Positions 37,303 through 45,425 of a stretch of DNA of 64,000 nt are shown piece after piece (position 1 is the first letter of the stretch; the number at the start of each line of letters is the position of its first letter). The notes under the pieces were generated by a model, which worked only from the letters and a program-made list of their open reading frames with translations, was not told the origin of the DNA and did no database searches. A program made the position numbers and the translations under genes. The stretch is from Tenacibaculum finnmarkense genomovar ulcerans. Lineage in GTDB: Bacteria > Bacteroidota > Bacteroidia > Flavobacteriales > Flavobacteriaceae. The stretch lies in assembly GCF_900239495.1 (NCBI RefSeq), contig NZ_OENE01000025.1, positions 62,001-126,000 of the forward strand. The letters run 5' to 3'.

Positions 37303-38721
37303 TTATTTATTTACCAAAGCGTTTATCATTCCTTTAAAAACAAAAGCATGAAATGGTAAAACGGAATACCAATACAAACGCCCTAAAACTCCTTTAGGCC
37401 TAAATACTGCTTTTTGATATAATTTATTATCTTCTATCTTAAACTCTAACCAAGCTTCTCCAGGTAATTTCATTTCAGCAAATAACAAAAGTCTTTTTTC
37501 TTTTTTATCAGCAAATAAAACGCGCCAAAAATCTAGCGGATCACCTGCTTCTAATGAGGTGTCGTGGGTTCGTCCTCTACGTAATCCTACACCTCCAAAA
37601 ACTTTATCGGCATATCCTCTTATTTTCCATAACCAGTTAAAACTATACCATCCGTTTTTACCTCCTATTGACCAAATTTTATCAAGTGTAAAAGCATCAT
37701 CGGTAACTTTTACAGTACGTTTATCTACAAAACAACCGTATTGTGGTATTTGAATATGATCCGATAATTGCGCTTGAAAAACACCGCTACTAATCGCATC
37801 TTTCCAACTTGATATTACAGCGTTTTGTTCTATTCGTTGAAAAGCTAAATCAACCGATTCTTTATAAGAAATAGGCGATATATTTAAAATTTGATTGATA
37901 TTACTTGACTTGGCAATTACCTCAACTTTCATACTATCGACCAAAGCTTGTGCTAAATTAAAAGACGTAGAAGTTACAAAATACAACCAATACGATGATA
38001 ATTTTGGCGTTAAAAGTGGTAGTGTTAAAATGTAACGTTTAAAGCCTCTTACTTCTGAAAATTGTAAAAGCATTTCTTTATAAGTAAGCACTTCTGTACC
38101 ACAAATATCAAAGGATTTATTATACAATTTTTCATTTCCAACGGCACGTTCTAAAAAAGTTAATACATCTCTAATTGCAATTGGTTGCGATTTTGTATTC
38201 AACCATTTTGGCGTAACCATTACGGGCAACTTTTCAACAATATCTCTAATAATTTCAAAAGATGCACTACCGCTTCCAACAATAATTCCTGCTCTAAAAG
38301 TGGTAAGTGCATATTTTTTTGAAGCTAAATTTTGCTCTACCTGAAAACGTGATGCCAAATGCTTAGACAAAGAACTATCATTTACAATACCACTTAAATA
38401 AATGACTTGTTTACAGTTTGTTTTTTCGACAATATTTTTAAAATTCTTGGCACAAGTTTGCTCTAAATCTTCAAAATTAGTAGCATCCGTAGCCATTGAA
38501 TGAATTAAATAATACGCAACATCAATATCCGAAGGAAAAACAATTTGTTCGGTTTGTAAAAAATCAACTTTTATAAAGGAGATATTCTCTTTATGTTCTA
38601 TTTCATCAGGAATTCGTTTTAAATCACGGACACAGCATACTAATTCATGACCTGCATCTACTAATTTTAATACCAATCTTTTTGCTATATATCCTGTTGT
38701 TCCTGTGATTAAAATTTTCAT
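37303..38721 (-). CDS. SDR-family NAD(P)-binding protein with C-terminal DUF2867
   Basis: The protein has 472 residues. It opens with an extended-SDR Rossmann motif (ITGTTGYIAKRLV), followed by a Tyr/Ser-rich catalytic region (YLIHSMATD, VIYLSGIVND). The last ~170 residues match DUF2867 (RTVKVTDDAFTLDKIWSIGGKNGWY, landmarks IGGKNGWY and RRGRTHD). Such proteins recur in Bacteroidota carotenoid/photolyase clusters; the substrate is unknown. It lies 31 bp after the flavin-reductase gene. Confidence 0.85.
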   Translation of the reverse strand: MKILITGTTGYIAKRLVLKLVDAGHELVCCVRDLKRIPDEIEHKENISFIKVDFLQTEQIVFPSDIDVAYYLIHSMATDATNFEDLEQTCAKNFKNIVEKTNCKQVIYLSGIVNDSSLSKHLASRFQVEQNLASKKYALTTFRAGIIVGSGSASFEIIRDIVEKLPVMVTPKWLNTKSQPIAIRDVLTFLERAVGNEKLYNKSFDICGTEVLTYKEMLLQFSEVRGFKRYILTLPLLTPKLSSYWLYFVTSTSFNLAQALVDSMKVEVIAKSSNINQILNISPISYKESVDLAFQRIEQNAVISSWKDAISSGVFQAQLSDHIQIPQYGCFVDKRTVKVTDDAFTLDKIWSIGGKNGWYSFNWLWKIRGYADKVFGGVGLRRGRTHDTSLEAGDPLDFWRVLFADKKEKRLLLFAEMKLPGEAWLEFKIEDNKLYQKAVFRPKGVLGRLYWYSVLPFHAFVFKGMINALVNK

Positions 38722-38752
38722 TTTCTTGATGTTTTACATATTAATTATTGTG

Positions 38753-39364
38753 TTACTTTGGTCTTTGATATGATAATCTTTTATATTCTTTTGCAACCAT
38801 ATAGGTATCTAAACCATTAATTGCTGCAATTTTTTCTTCGGATAAATTTAAAAAACCATCCTCGGAAAGCATTGAATCTTTAAAATACAAATCGGTTACT
38901 TCGCCTAAAATTAAAATAGTTCCGTTTGCTTTTATAGGATGTTCTTCTAAAAATTTCATTCCTATTTTTATAGGCGATTCTGCTACATAAGGTGCAAAAA
39001 AATCATCTTTATAAATTTCAGTTAAATCGGTTTTATCAAACTCTGAAACTCCTGAAGGATATTTAGCCGATGTATGATGTGCATCTTCAATTATGGCTTC
39101 ATTAATAGCATTTATCGTATAAAAACCTGTTTTTTTAATGTTGTCATAGGTATTTCTTGCTACGGTTGTCGGACGCAAAACAAACCCTAAAATTGCAGGA
39201 CTAGAACCATAATGAACCACCGAACTAAAAACAGCTACATTACTCGTTCCATCTTCCGATTTTGTAGCAATTAAATTTGCTGGTTTATAACCAGAAATGC
39301 TGTTCATTAAATTTATTTTATACAGATGATTCATATCATCTATAGCTTTTCTTGATAAATGCAT
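38753..39364 (-). CDS. flavin reductase-like (FMN-binding) protein
   Basis: The protein has 203 residues with the flavin-reductase split-barrel pattern (NLIATKSEDGTSNVAVFSS, LGFVLRPTTVARNTYDNI landmarks LRPTTVARNT). It probably binds FMN and may deliver reduced flavin to a partner, for instance to photolyase or a monooxygenase, though no partner is proven. Its ATG directly abuts the end of the UbiB-like gene. Confidence 0.85.
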   Translation of the reverse strand: MHLSRKAIDDMNHLYKINLMNSISGYKPANLIATKSEDGTSNVAVFSSVVHYGSSPAILGFVLRPTTVARNTYDNIKKTGFYTINAINEAIIEDAHHTSAKYPSGVSEFDKTDLTEIYKDDFFAPYVAESPIKIGMKFLEEHPIKANGTILILGEVTDLYFKDSMLSEDGFLNLSEEKIAAINGLDTYMVAKEYKRLSYQRPK

Positions 39365-40675
39365 TTATAAATTCTTGTAATTATTAATTTTTATATGAGT
39401 CGATTTTAAATCGTGCATTAAATTATATAAACCGAAAAATGTTCTGTTGATATAAATAAAATGTTTCGAACCTCTGTTACCGTTCATTTTTTTCAACTCA
39501 GTACTTTTTGCATATTTTTGTCCTAAATCGGCTATTTTACCAAAGAAAACACCATCAGAAAAATCAAAATCTTCTTGCTGAAAAGGTGATGTAAATAAAT
39601 ACAACATTTCATAAAACAATTCTTTAAAAAAGGCTTTTTCTTCTTCGGAATCGTCTTTTCTTAAAATTTCTAATTCGTATAATTTACTTTCAAAAAAAGC
39701 AGGATTTTCAATATTTTCTCGTTTGGCTAACTCGAAATATGGCGTATAAAAAGTCATTGGTACTTCTTTCATACATCCAAAATCGATAACAATTAAATCA
39801 TTTTCTTTGGATACCAAAAAGTTACCAGGATGCGGGTCGGCATGTACTTTTTTTAAGACATGCATTTGATACATATAAAAATCCCATAAAGCCTGCCCTA
39901 ATTTATTTGCCGTTTGCTGATCATATCCTTTTGATGTAAATTCCGACAAATGAATTCCATCCATCCAATCCATAGTTAAAATTCTATCCGTAGAAAATTC
40001 TTCGTAATATTTTGGGAATTTTAAATTTGGAATATGTGCACAAGCATTCGCTATTTCGTTACTCTGTGCTAATTCTAAAACGTAATTTGTTTCTTCTAAT
40101 AGTTTACTTTCAACTTCTTTAAAATATTCATCAGAACCTTCGCCTCTTATATTAAACATTTTCATAGCAATCGGTTTTACCAATGCTAAATCGGTAGAAA
40201 TACTATTTGCAACACCAGGATATTGAATTTTAACAGCCAATATTTTTTCGCCTATGGTAGCTCTGTGAACCTGTCCGATACTTGCCGCATTTACAGATTC
40301 TGCTGTAAACGTGTCAAAAACATCTTCAGGTGTTTTGTTAAAATATTTTTTAAAAGTTTTAACTACTAAAGGTCCTGAAAGTGGTGGAACAGAAAATTGT
40401 GATAACGAAAATTTTTCAACATACGCACTTGGTAATAAATTCTTTTCCATGCTTAGCATTTGCGCTACTTTTAATGCCGAACCTTTTAATTCTTTTAAAC
40501 CGTCATAAATATCAGTTGCATTATCTTCATTTAATTGCGCTCTTGCTGCTGCTTCTGATTTTGTTATTTTATTTCCGTAATACTTTGCATAGTTTACACC
40601 TAATTTTAGTCCTGTAGTAACTAATTTAGTTGTTCTTTCTATTTTTGATGTTGGTATTTTATCGAGTCTTTTCAT
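39365..40675 (-). CDS. UbiB/ABC1-family atypical kinase
   Basis: The protein has 436 residues. Motifs include ALKVAQ near residue 68 in the place of the family KxGQ element (a KxAQ variant), AASIGQVHRA, AVKIQYPGV with the nucleotide-binding Lys, HADPHPGNF and VIDFGCM. UbiB/ABC1 proteins are ATPases needed for quinone and isoprenoid metabolism; in plastids they regulate prenylquinone and carotenoid-bearing droplets. Here it sits in a carotenoid operon, 6 bp after a TetR-type gene, so a lipid/isoprenoid role is likely. Confidence 0.92.
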   Translation of the reverse strand: MKRLDKIPTSKIERTTKLVTTGLKLGVNYAKYYGNKITKSEAAARAQLNEDNATDIYDGLKELKGSALKVAQMLSMEKNLLPSAYVEKFSLSQFSVPPLSGPLVVKTFKKYFNKTPEDVFDTFTAESVNAASIGQVHRATIGEKILAVKIQYPGVANSISTDLALVKPIAMKMFNIRGEGSDEYFKEVESKLLEETNYVLELAQSNEIANACAHIPNLKFPKYYEEFSTDRILTMDWMDGIHLSEFTSKGYDQQTANKLGQALWDFYMYQMHVLKKVHADPHPGNFLVSKENDLIVIDFGCMKEVPMTFYTPYFELAKRENIENPAFFESKLYELEILRKDDSEEEKAFFKELFYEMLYLFTSPFQQEDFDFSDGVFFGKIADLGQKYAKSTELKKMNGNRGSKHFIYINRTFFGLYNLMHDLKSTHIKINNYKNL

Positions 40676-40681
40676 ATTTTC

Positions 40682-41335
40682 TTATGTTGACATTCCTTTT
40701 TCTTTCCATAAAAATTTCGCTAAATCAATAACGCTTTTTACGGGAGTTATTTGTTGAATTTCAAAAGCAGCTTTAATTGATTTTTCAATAAAAACATCTG
40801 TTTTTTCGAAGTTTGAAGATTCATCATCAATCCAAAATTTCAGAATCATTAATAATTGCATCCAATAAACTTCTGTTATTGTTTTATCTTGAATTTTATT
40901 GATTTTATCATTCTTAAAATCAATTTTTTCTAATTCAATTTTGCTAACATATTTTAAAAACTCTGCTCGTAATTCTTTTAAAACTGATAGTTTTGAAAAA
41001 TCCGATTTCATATCTTGAAATTGACACAAAACATACGACCTGTTTGCAGTTAATAATTCAAAAAAAGTAAAATAAAAACTTAATAATTTATCTTTTGATT
41101 CATAACCTTGATAAGCCTCTGTTTTATGTAACAAATGAATTGTTTCTTTTGCAAAAACTCCAAATATTGATTTTTCTAAATTTTCAAAACTTGAATAATA
41201 TTTATAAAAATCTGACTCTTCAAAGTCATTTTTCTGAGCAAAAGCATAAATAGAAGCTGGTTTTCCTGAAATTAAAACCGTATCCATGTACAATTCTATA
41301 ATTTTATCCTCTGTAATAATTTCTTTATTTTCCAT
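40682..41335 (-). CDS. TetR/AcrR-like regulator
   Basis: The protein has 217 residues. The first ~55 form a TetR-type helix-turn-helix (SIYAFAQKNDFEESDFYKYY), and the rest is all-helical, as in TetR ligand domains. It is embedded in the operon with 4-bp and 6-bp gaps to tspO and the UbiB-like gene. It may autoregulate the operon or sense a lipid-like signal; the recognition helix is weakly conserved, so DNA binding is probable rather than certain. Confidence 0.75.
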   Translation of the reverse strand: MENKEIITEDKIIELYMDTVLISGKPASIYAFAQKNDFEESDFYKYYSSFENLEKSIFGVFAKETIHLLHKTEAYQGYESKDKLLSFYFTFFELLTANRSYVLCQFQDMKSDFSKLSVLKELRAEFLKYVSKIELEKIDFKNDKINKIQDKTITEVYWMQLLMILKFWIDDESSNFEKTDVFIEKSIKAAFEIQQITPVKSVIDLAKFLWKEKGMST

Positions 41336-41339
41336 AATT

Positions 41340-41813
41340 TTAATTATAAAATACGATGTAGGCGTTTAAACTTGTTGCAATAGTCATCCATATTAAATAT
41401 GGAAGTATAAATAATGTAATCCCTTTTAATTCTCTTAAATTTTTAAAGGTAAAATACCCGATTAACAACCATAATAAAGTAATAATTACTAATCCGATAA
41501 CGGTTAAATGTTGATTGAAAAAAAAGTAATTCCAACCTACATTTAAAATCCACTGAACACTAAAAAGTAGTGTTAGTTTTTTATCTAAAAAAGGAAATTT
41601 AAAACTCAATTTTGTCATATAAAAAGCAAATAACAGCATAATTGTTGACCAAGCTGCTCCAAAAACCCAACCAGCAGGTGTCCAAGGTGCTTTGTTTAAA
41701 GATAGATACCAATCTGTTCGTGGGCCATCTTTCATTAATAAAATACCGATTGCCAAGGCTAAAAAATTAACTACTAAAAATAGTAGAAAACGTATATATT
41801 TATTTTGTTTCAT
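41340..41813 (-). CDS. tspO: TspO/MBR family membrane protein
   Basis: The protein has 157 residues with five membrane helices. Family motifs WYLSLNKAPWTPAGWVFG (landmarks APWTP and WVFG) and WNVGWNYFFF are clear. TspO binds porphyrins and is linked to photo-oxidative stress and tetrapyrrole handling. In Rhodobacter, TspO modulates carotenoid and photosynthesis genes. Here it overlaps the lycopene-cyclase gene by 14 bp, so the two are tightly coupled. Confidence 0.93.
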   Translation of the reverse strand: MKQNKYIRFLLFLVVNFLALAIGILLMKDGPRTDWYLSLNKAPWTPAGWVFGAAWSTIMLLFAFYMTKLSFKFPFLDKKLTLLFSVQWILNVGWNYFFFNQHLTVIGLVIITLLWLLIGYFTFKNLRELKGITLFILPYLIWMTIATSLNAYIVFYN

Positions 41814-42513
41814 CTTTTAATTTTACGTGAGATTTCTTTAAATAATTAAATATAAATTGTACTGAAAACAATAATGTAAAGGCATAAAAAACATCTTCAA
41901 AAGGAATTGTAAAAATTCTAAAATTTAAATTTTCTGCATTATTATACCAAACCACAGGAGCATCGATAAAGCTTCCTGTTAAAATTCCGTTTACTAGTAA
42001 AAAAGGAACTAAAACAACTAAAAAACTAGGATAATATTCCTGTAAAGCTTTTAAATTATTTTTTAATCCGAAGAACATTAATAGCAAAAAAGCACTGAAA
42101 TTTACAGTTGTGTACCATTTTCCAAAATTGAAAACCAATAGTATAAATGCTATCAAAATCAATAAAAAACTTAACAATACCGTTATCGATTTAGATAACT
42201 TAAATTGAGGTGCTAAATATTTTAAAACCTCATGCGTAAACAAACAAGCGTACGGAATACAAAAGAAAAATAGCCATTCTTCAATAGGCATTTCAAGCAA
42301 TTTTATTCCTAAATAATAATCAGGATTAAAACCCCAAACACCAATTTTTGTAAAAAAAACATCCCAAATTATAAACGGTAAAGCGACTAACGAAATACTG
42401 ATAAAAGCACTTTTAAAATGCTGTATAAAATGAAATTTTTTCTCAAAAACACTATAAGCTAAAGGCACACTCAAACTTCCTAAATTCAATATAAGATAAA
42501 GATATTCGCTCAT
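41800..42513 (-). CDS. crtY: heterodimeric-type lycopene beta-cyclase, fused (CrtYcd)
   Basis: From the ATG at 42513 the protein has 237 residues and six to seven membrane helices arranged as two tandem lycopene-cyclase domains. Each repeat carries a cyclase PxEE/PFED-type site: MPIEEWLFFFCIP in the first and IPFEDVFYAF in the second. It cyclises lycopene to beta-carotene. The longer frame to 42588 would overlap crtZ and is rejected. It lies 10 bp after crtZ and overlaps tspO by 14 bp. Confidence 0.9.
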   Translation of the reverse strand: MSEYLYLILNLGSLSVPLAYSVFEKKFHFIQHFKSAFISISLVALPFIIWDVFFTKIGVWGFNPDYYLGIKLLEMPIEEWLFFFCIPYACLFTHEVLKYLAPQFKLSKSITVLLSFLLILIAFILLVFNFGKWYTTVNFSAFLLLMFFGLKNNLKALQEYYPSFLVVLVPFLLVNGILTGSFIDAPVVWYNNAENLNFRIFTIPFEDVFYAFTLLFSVQFIFNYLKKSHVKLKDETK

Positions 42514-42523
42514 TATTTTAGAA

Positions 42524-42976
42524 TTATTTCGATTGTCTTTTCTTGAAATATTTAAACGGAACAAACAACATTCCAAAACATTCTCCATCTGGTTTACCTA
42601 AATGCTTGTGATGTATTTTATGTGCCTTTCTAAGTCCTCTTAAATATTGATTATTGGTGTTTTTAAACCAATTGAAACGTCTATGAATTAAAACATCGTG
42701 AATTAAAAAATAGGCTAATCCATAGCACAAAATTCCTAATCCAATAAAAAATAAATAATTTAATGCTGGATTAATTCCGAAGTAAAACAACAACATACTC
42801 GGTATGGCAAAAACCACAAAAAAAGCATCATTTTTTTCAAATACATTCGGATATCCTGGCTGGTGATGGTCTTCGTGTAAATACCATCCAAAACCGTGCA
42901 TTATATATTTATGAGTAAACCAAGTAACGGCTTCCATAGTTACAAAAGTGAATAATGTTATAAGTATAAATAGCAT
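42524..42976 (-). CDS. crtZ: beta-carotene hydroxylase CrtZ
   Basis: The protein has 150 residues with membrane helices and the histidine boxes of the fatty-acid-hydroxylase superfamily: HKYIMH, HEDHH, HDVLIHRR and HKIHHKH. These bind a di-iron centre. The enzyme hydroxylates both rings of beta-carotene to zeaxanthin, the typical yellow-orange pigment of Flavobacteriaceae. It lies 2 bp after crtB. Confidence 0.95.
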   Translation of the reverse strand: MLFILITLFTFVTMEAVTWFTHKYIMHGFGWYLHEDHHQPGYPNVFEKNDAFFVVFAIPSMLLFYFGINPALNYLFFIGLGILCYGLAYFLIHDVLIHRRFNWFKNTNNQYLRGLRKAHKIHHKHLGKPDGECFGMLFVPFKYFKKRQSK

Positions 42977-42978
42977 TT

Positions 42979-43821
42979 TTAAATAAGATTTAGTTTATAT
43001 TTTACGTAACTTCTTGCCAATAAATTAATTTTCATTGGGTCTGATATTCTAATTCTTGTGTCCATTATTTCCGATGATGGCGTTGCTTTTAACTTCTTTA
43101 ATAATTTTTTATAATATCGATACGCCATATAAACACCAAATTTTGCTTCAACAGGTAATTTTAAAATACCGTTTTCGTAGGCATAGTCAAAATCAGCTTC
43201 AATATCTTTAATAATAATTTCTTTAGATGCTTGGTCTAACTCTTTAAGGTCAACATTAGGAAAATAAGATCGATTCAACACCTGAATATCATCTTTTAAA
43301 TCTCTTAAAAAATTCACTTTCTGAAATGCAGAACCTAAACGCATTGCGGCATCTTTTAGCTCATTATATTGATTAGCGTTTCCATTTACAAAAACACGTA
43401 AACACATTAATCCGACAACATCGGCAGAGCCATAAATATATTGTTTGTATGCCTCTTCGGTAGTATATTCTGTTTGATGTAAATCAGCTTTCATACTCTT
43501 TAAAAAAGCTTGTATTAAATCATCTGTAATTTTATATTTTTCAACAGTATGAACAAATGAATTTAAAATAGGATTTAAACTTATGCCCTCTTTTTTTGAC
43601 AAATAATACTCATTTTCGAACCTAATTAATAATTCTTCTTTGTTATATGTATGAAAAGAATCTACTATTTCATCAGCAAAACGGACAAAACCATAAATAT
43701 TATAGATAGCGGCACGTATGCTAGGCGATAACATTCTGGTAGCTAAAGAAAAAGAAGTACTATATTTTTGAGTAACTAATTTACTACAAGCATAAGAAAC
43801 CTCATCAAATAATTGTTTCAT
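42979..43821 (-). CDS. crtB: phytoene synthase
   Basis: The protein has 280 residues of the squalene/phytoene synthase fold. The two Asp-rich motifs are seen as VRFADEIVDS and VNFLRDLKDD; YGSADVVGLMCLRVF is also family-typical. It condenses two geranylgeranyl diphosphates to phytoene. No crtE (geranylgeranyl diphosphate synthase) lies in the window, so the precursor enzyme is encoded elsewhere. It sits 2 bp after crtI. Confidence 0.96.
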   Translation of the reverse strand: MKQLFDEVSYACSKLVTQKYSTSFSLATRMLSPSIRAAIYNIYGFVRFADEIVDSFHTYNKEELLIRFENEYYLSKKEGISLNPILNSFVHTVEKYKITDDLIQAFLKSMKADLHQTEYTTEEAYKQYIYGSADVVGLMCLRVFVNGNANQYNELKDAAMRLGSAFQKVNFLRDLKDDIQVLNRSYFPNVDLKELDQASKEIIIKDIEADFDYAYENGILKLPVEAKFGVYMAYRYYKKLLKKLKATPSSEIMDTRIRISDPMKINLLARSYVKYKLNLI

Positions 43822-43823
43822 TT

Positions 43824-45287
43824 TTAATGGTGTTTTAAAATTAAATCTGAAGCTATTTTACCCGAAATTAATGACGGTGGTACCCCCGGCCCTGGAACCG
43901 TTAATTGTCCTGTAAAGAATAAATTCTTTACTTTTTTACTTTTTATTTTTGGTCTTAAAAAAGCAGTTTGTGTTAAAATATTTGCTAATCCGTAGGCATT
44001 TCCTTTATACGAATTATAATCTTTCACAAAATCCTTCACACAAAAACTCTCCTTAAAGATAACACTTTCTTTTACAGATTGCTGGGTTAATTTCTCTAAT
44101 CTGTTTATAATTAAATCAAAGTACTTTTCTCTAAGCTCGGGAGTATCTTCAATACCTGGAGCTATCGGAATTAAAAAAGTAGCTGCTTCGTTATTAATTG
44201 GCGCAAAAGAACCTTCTGTTATTGAGGGAAAACTTGCATAAAACATGGGGTCTTTTGGCCAACTTGGAGTATCATATATTGATGCTGCATGTACATCAAA
44301 ATCAGTATCAAAAAATAATGTATGATGACAAACATCTTTTAGTTTTTTATCAAAACCAACGTAAAACAATAATGATGATGGTGCAAAAACTTTTTTATCC
44401 CAATATTTTTCAGAATACTGTCTGTAATCTTTAGGTAATAATGTTTCTGTATGATGATAATCAGCACCGCTTAAAACAATATCCGAAGCAATAAAATCAC
44501 CATTTACTACTAAACCAATAGCTTCTCCTGATTGATTAAGTTTAATCTCTTCAACATTGGCTTCAGTTTTAAAAGTTACCCCTAAATCTTTAGATAAAGT
44601 TACCATTGCTTCAATAACTTTATACATTCCTCCTTTGGGATGCCAAGTTCCTAAAACAAAATCGGCATAATTCATAAAATTATAAAAAGCGGGAGTATTA
44701 CTTGGTTTTGCTCCTAAAAATAATACAGGAAATTCTAAAATCTGAATTAATTTTTTGCTTTTAATTTTTCTACGAACTTCTTTTCTTATTGATGAAAAAA
44801 ACTGTGTTATTTTTCCAATTGTAACAGGAGTTACCAATTCTAAAGGTGAAACCCCTGGATTATATACTAAATCGTTTATAGAAACATCATAATTATAGGC
44901 TGCAGATTTTAAAAATTCTTTTAAATGAACAGAACTTCCTTTTTCCTCTGCTTCAAAAATTTCATAAATTTCTTCAACACTACCTGGAATTGTTATAGAA
45001 TCTGCGGTATCAAAATAAACTTGATATGCTGGATCTAACTTTTCTAACTCATAATAATCGGATGGTTTTTTACCAAAATCTGCAAAAAATTTTTCAAAAA
45101 CATCGGGCATCCAATACCATGTTGGGCCTATATCAAAAGTAAAACCATCTTTTTTTAACTGACGAGCTCTACCTCCTACGGTTTCATTTTTTTCTAAAAC
45201 TACAACATTGTATCCTGCTTTGGCTAAATAACAAGAAGCTGATAATGATGAAAAACCGGAACCTATTATATGTATTGTTTTTTTCAA
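43824..45287 (-). CDS. crtI: phytoene desaturase CrtI
   Basis: The protein has 487 residues. The N-terminal FAD dinucleotide motif is IGSGFSSLSASCYLAKAGY (within residues 7-26), then EKNETVGGRARQ. The C-terminal block LFFTGQLTVPGPGVPPSLISG (landmarks TVPGPGVPPS) is diagnostic. It converts phytoene to lycopene. The start is a TTG at 45287; no in-frame ATG is upstream and the N-terminus matches homologues. It is the first gene of the operon, about 70 nt downstream of a promoter with candidate CarH sites. Confidence 0.96.
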   Translation of the reverse strand: MKKTIHIIGSGFSSLSASCYLAKAGYNVVVLEKNETVGGRARQLKKDGFTFDIGPTWYWMPDVFEKFFADFGKKPSDYYELEKLDPAYQVYFDTADSITIPGSVEEIYEIFEAEEKGSSVHLKEFLKSAAYNYDVSINDLVYNPGVSPLELVTPVTIGKITQFFSSIRKEVRRKIKSKKLIQILEFPVLFLGAKPSNTPAFYNFMNYADFVLGTWHPKGGMYKVIEAMVTLSKDLGVTFKTEANVEEIKLNQSGEAIGLVVNGDFIASDIVLSGADYHHTETLLPKDYRQYSEKYWDKKVFAPSSLLFYVGFDKKLKDVCHHTLFFDTDFDVHAASIYDTPSWPKDPMFYASFPSITEGSFAPINNEAATFLIPIAPGIEDTPELREKYFDLIINRLEKLTQQSVKESVIFKESFCVKDFVKDYNSYKGNAYGLANILTQTAFLRPKIKSKKVKNLFFTGQLTVPGPGVPPSLISGKIASDLILKHH

Positions 45288-45358
45288 TGGTATGTTTTAT
45301 AAGAATTAATAATTCATTTATTTAAAGCTACTTAACAGATAAAATAATTGGAATTAAT

Positions 45359-45389
45359 CAAATCTACAATTTTTGTTTAACAAAAACAA
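45359..45389 (-). promoter_or_regulatory. promoter of the crt photoprotection operon
   Basis: On the minus strand, a -33 TTG (45389-45387) is separated by 20 bp from an exact -7 box TAGATTTG (45366-45359), both in consensus positions. The predicted 5' leader to the crtI TTG is about 65 nt. Confidence 0.7.
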
Positions 45390-45406
45390 AATATAGTTAA
45401 ACAAAA
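45375..45406. promoter_or_regulatory. candidate CarH operator: two GTTWAACAAAA repeats 21 bp apart
   Basis: GTTTAACAAAA (45375-45385) and GTTAAACAAAA (45396-45406) are direct repeats spaced exactly 21 bp, two helical turns. The first lies inside the promoter spacer and, with flanking bases, forms the palindrome TTTTGTTTAACAAAA; the second lies just upstream of the -33 element. This fits a MerR-type regulator acting between the promoter elements. Confidence 0.55.
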
Positions 45407-45425
45407 TAAAATACATCAAAAAAAT

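Noticed and set aside
42514-42588. Upstream start for crtY
   Set aside because: It would overlap crtZ by 65 bp; the ATG at 42513 starts at the first membrane helix.
41340-45287. Complete carotenoid pathway from isoprenoid precursors
   Set aside because: No crtE or idi gene is in the window, so precursor supply must be encoded elsewhere.
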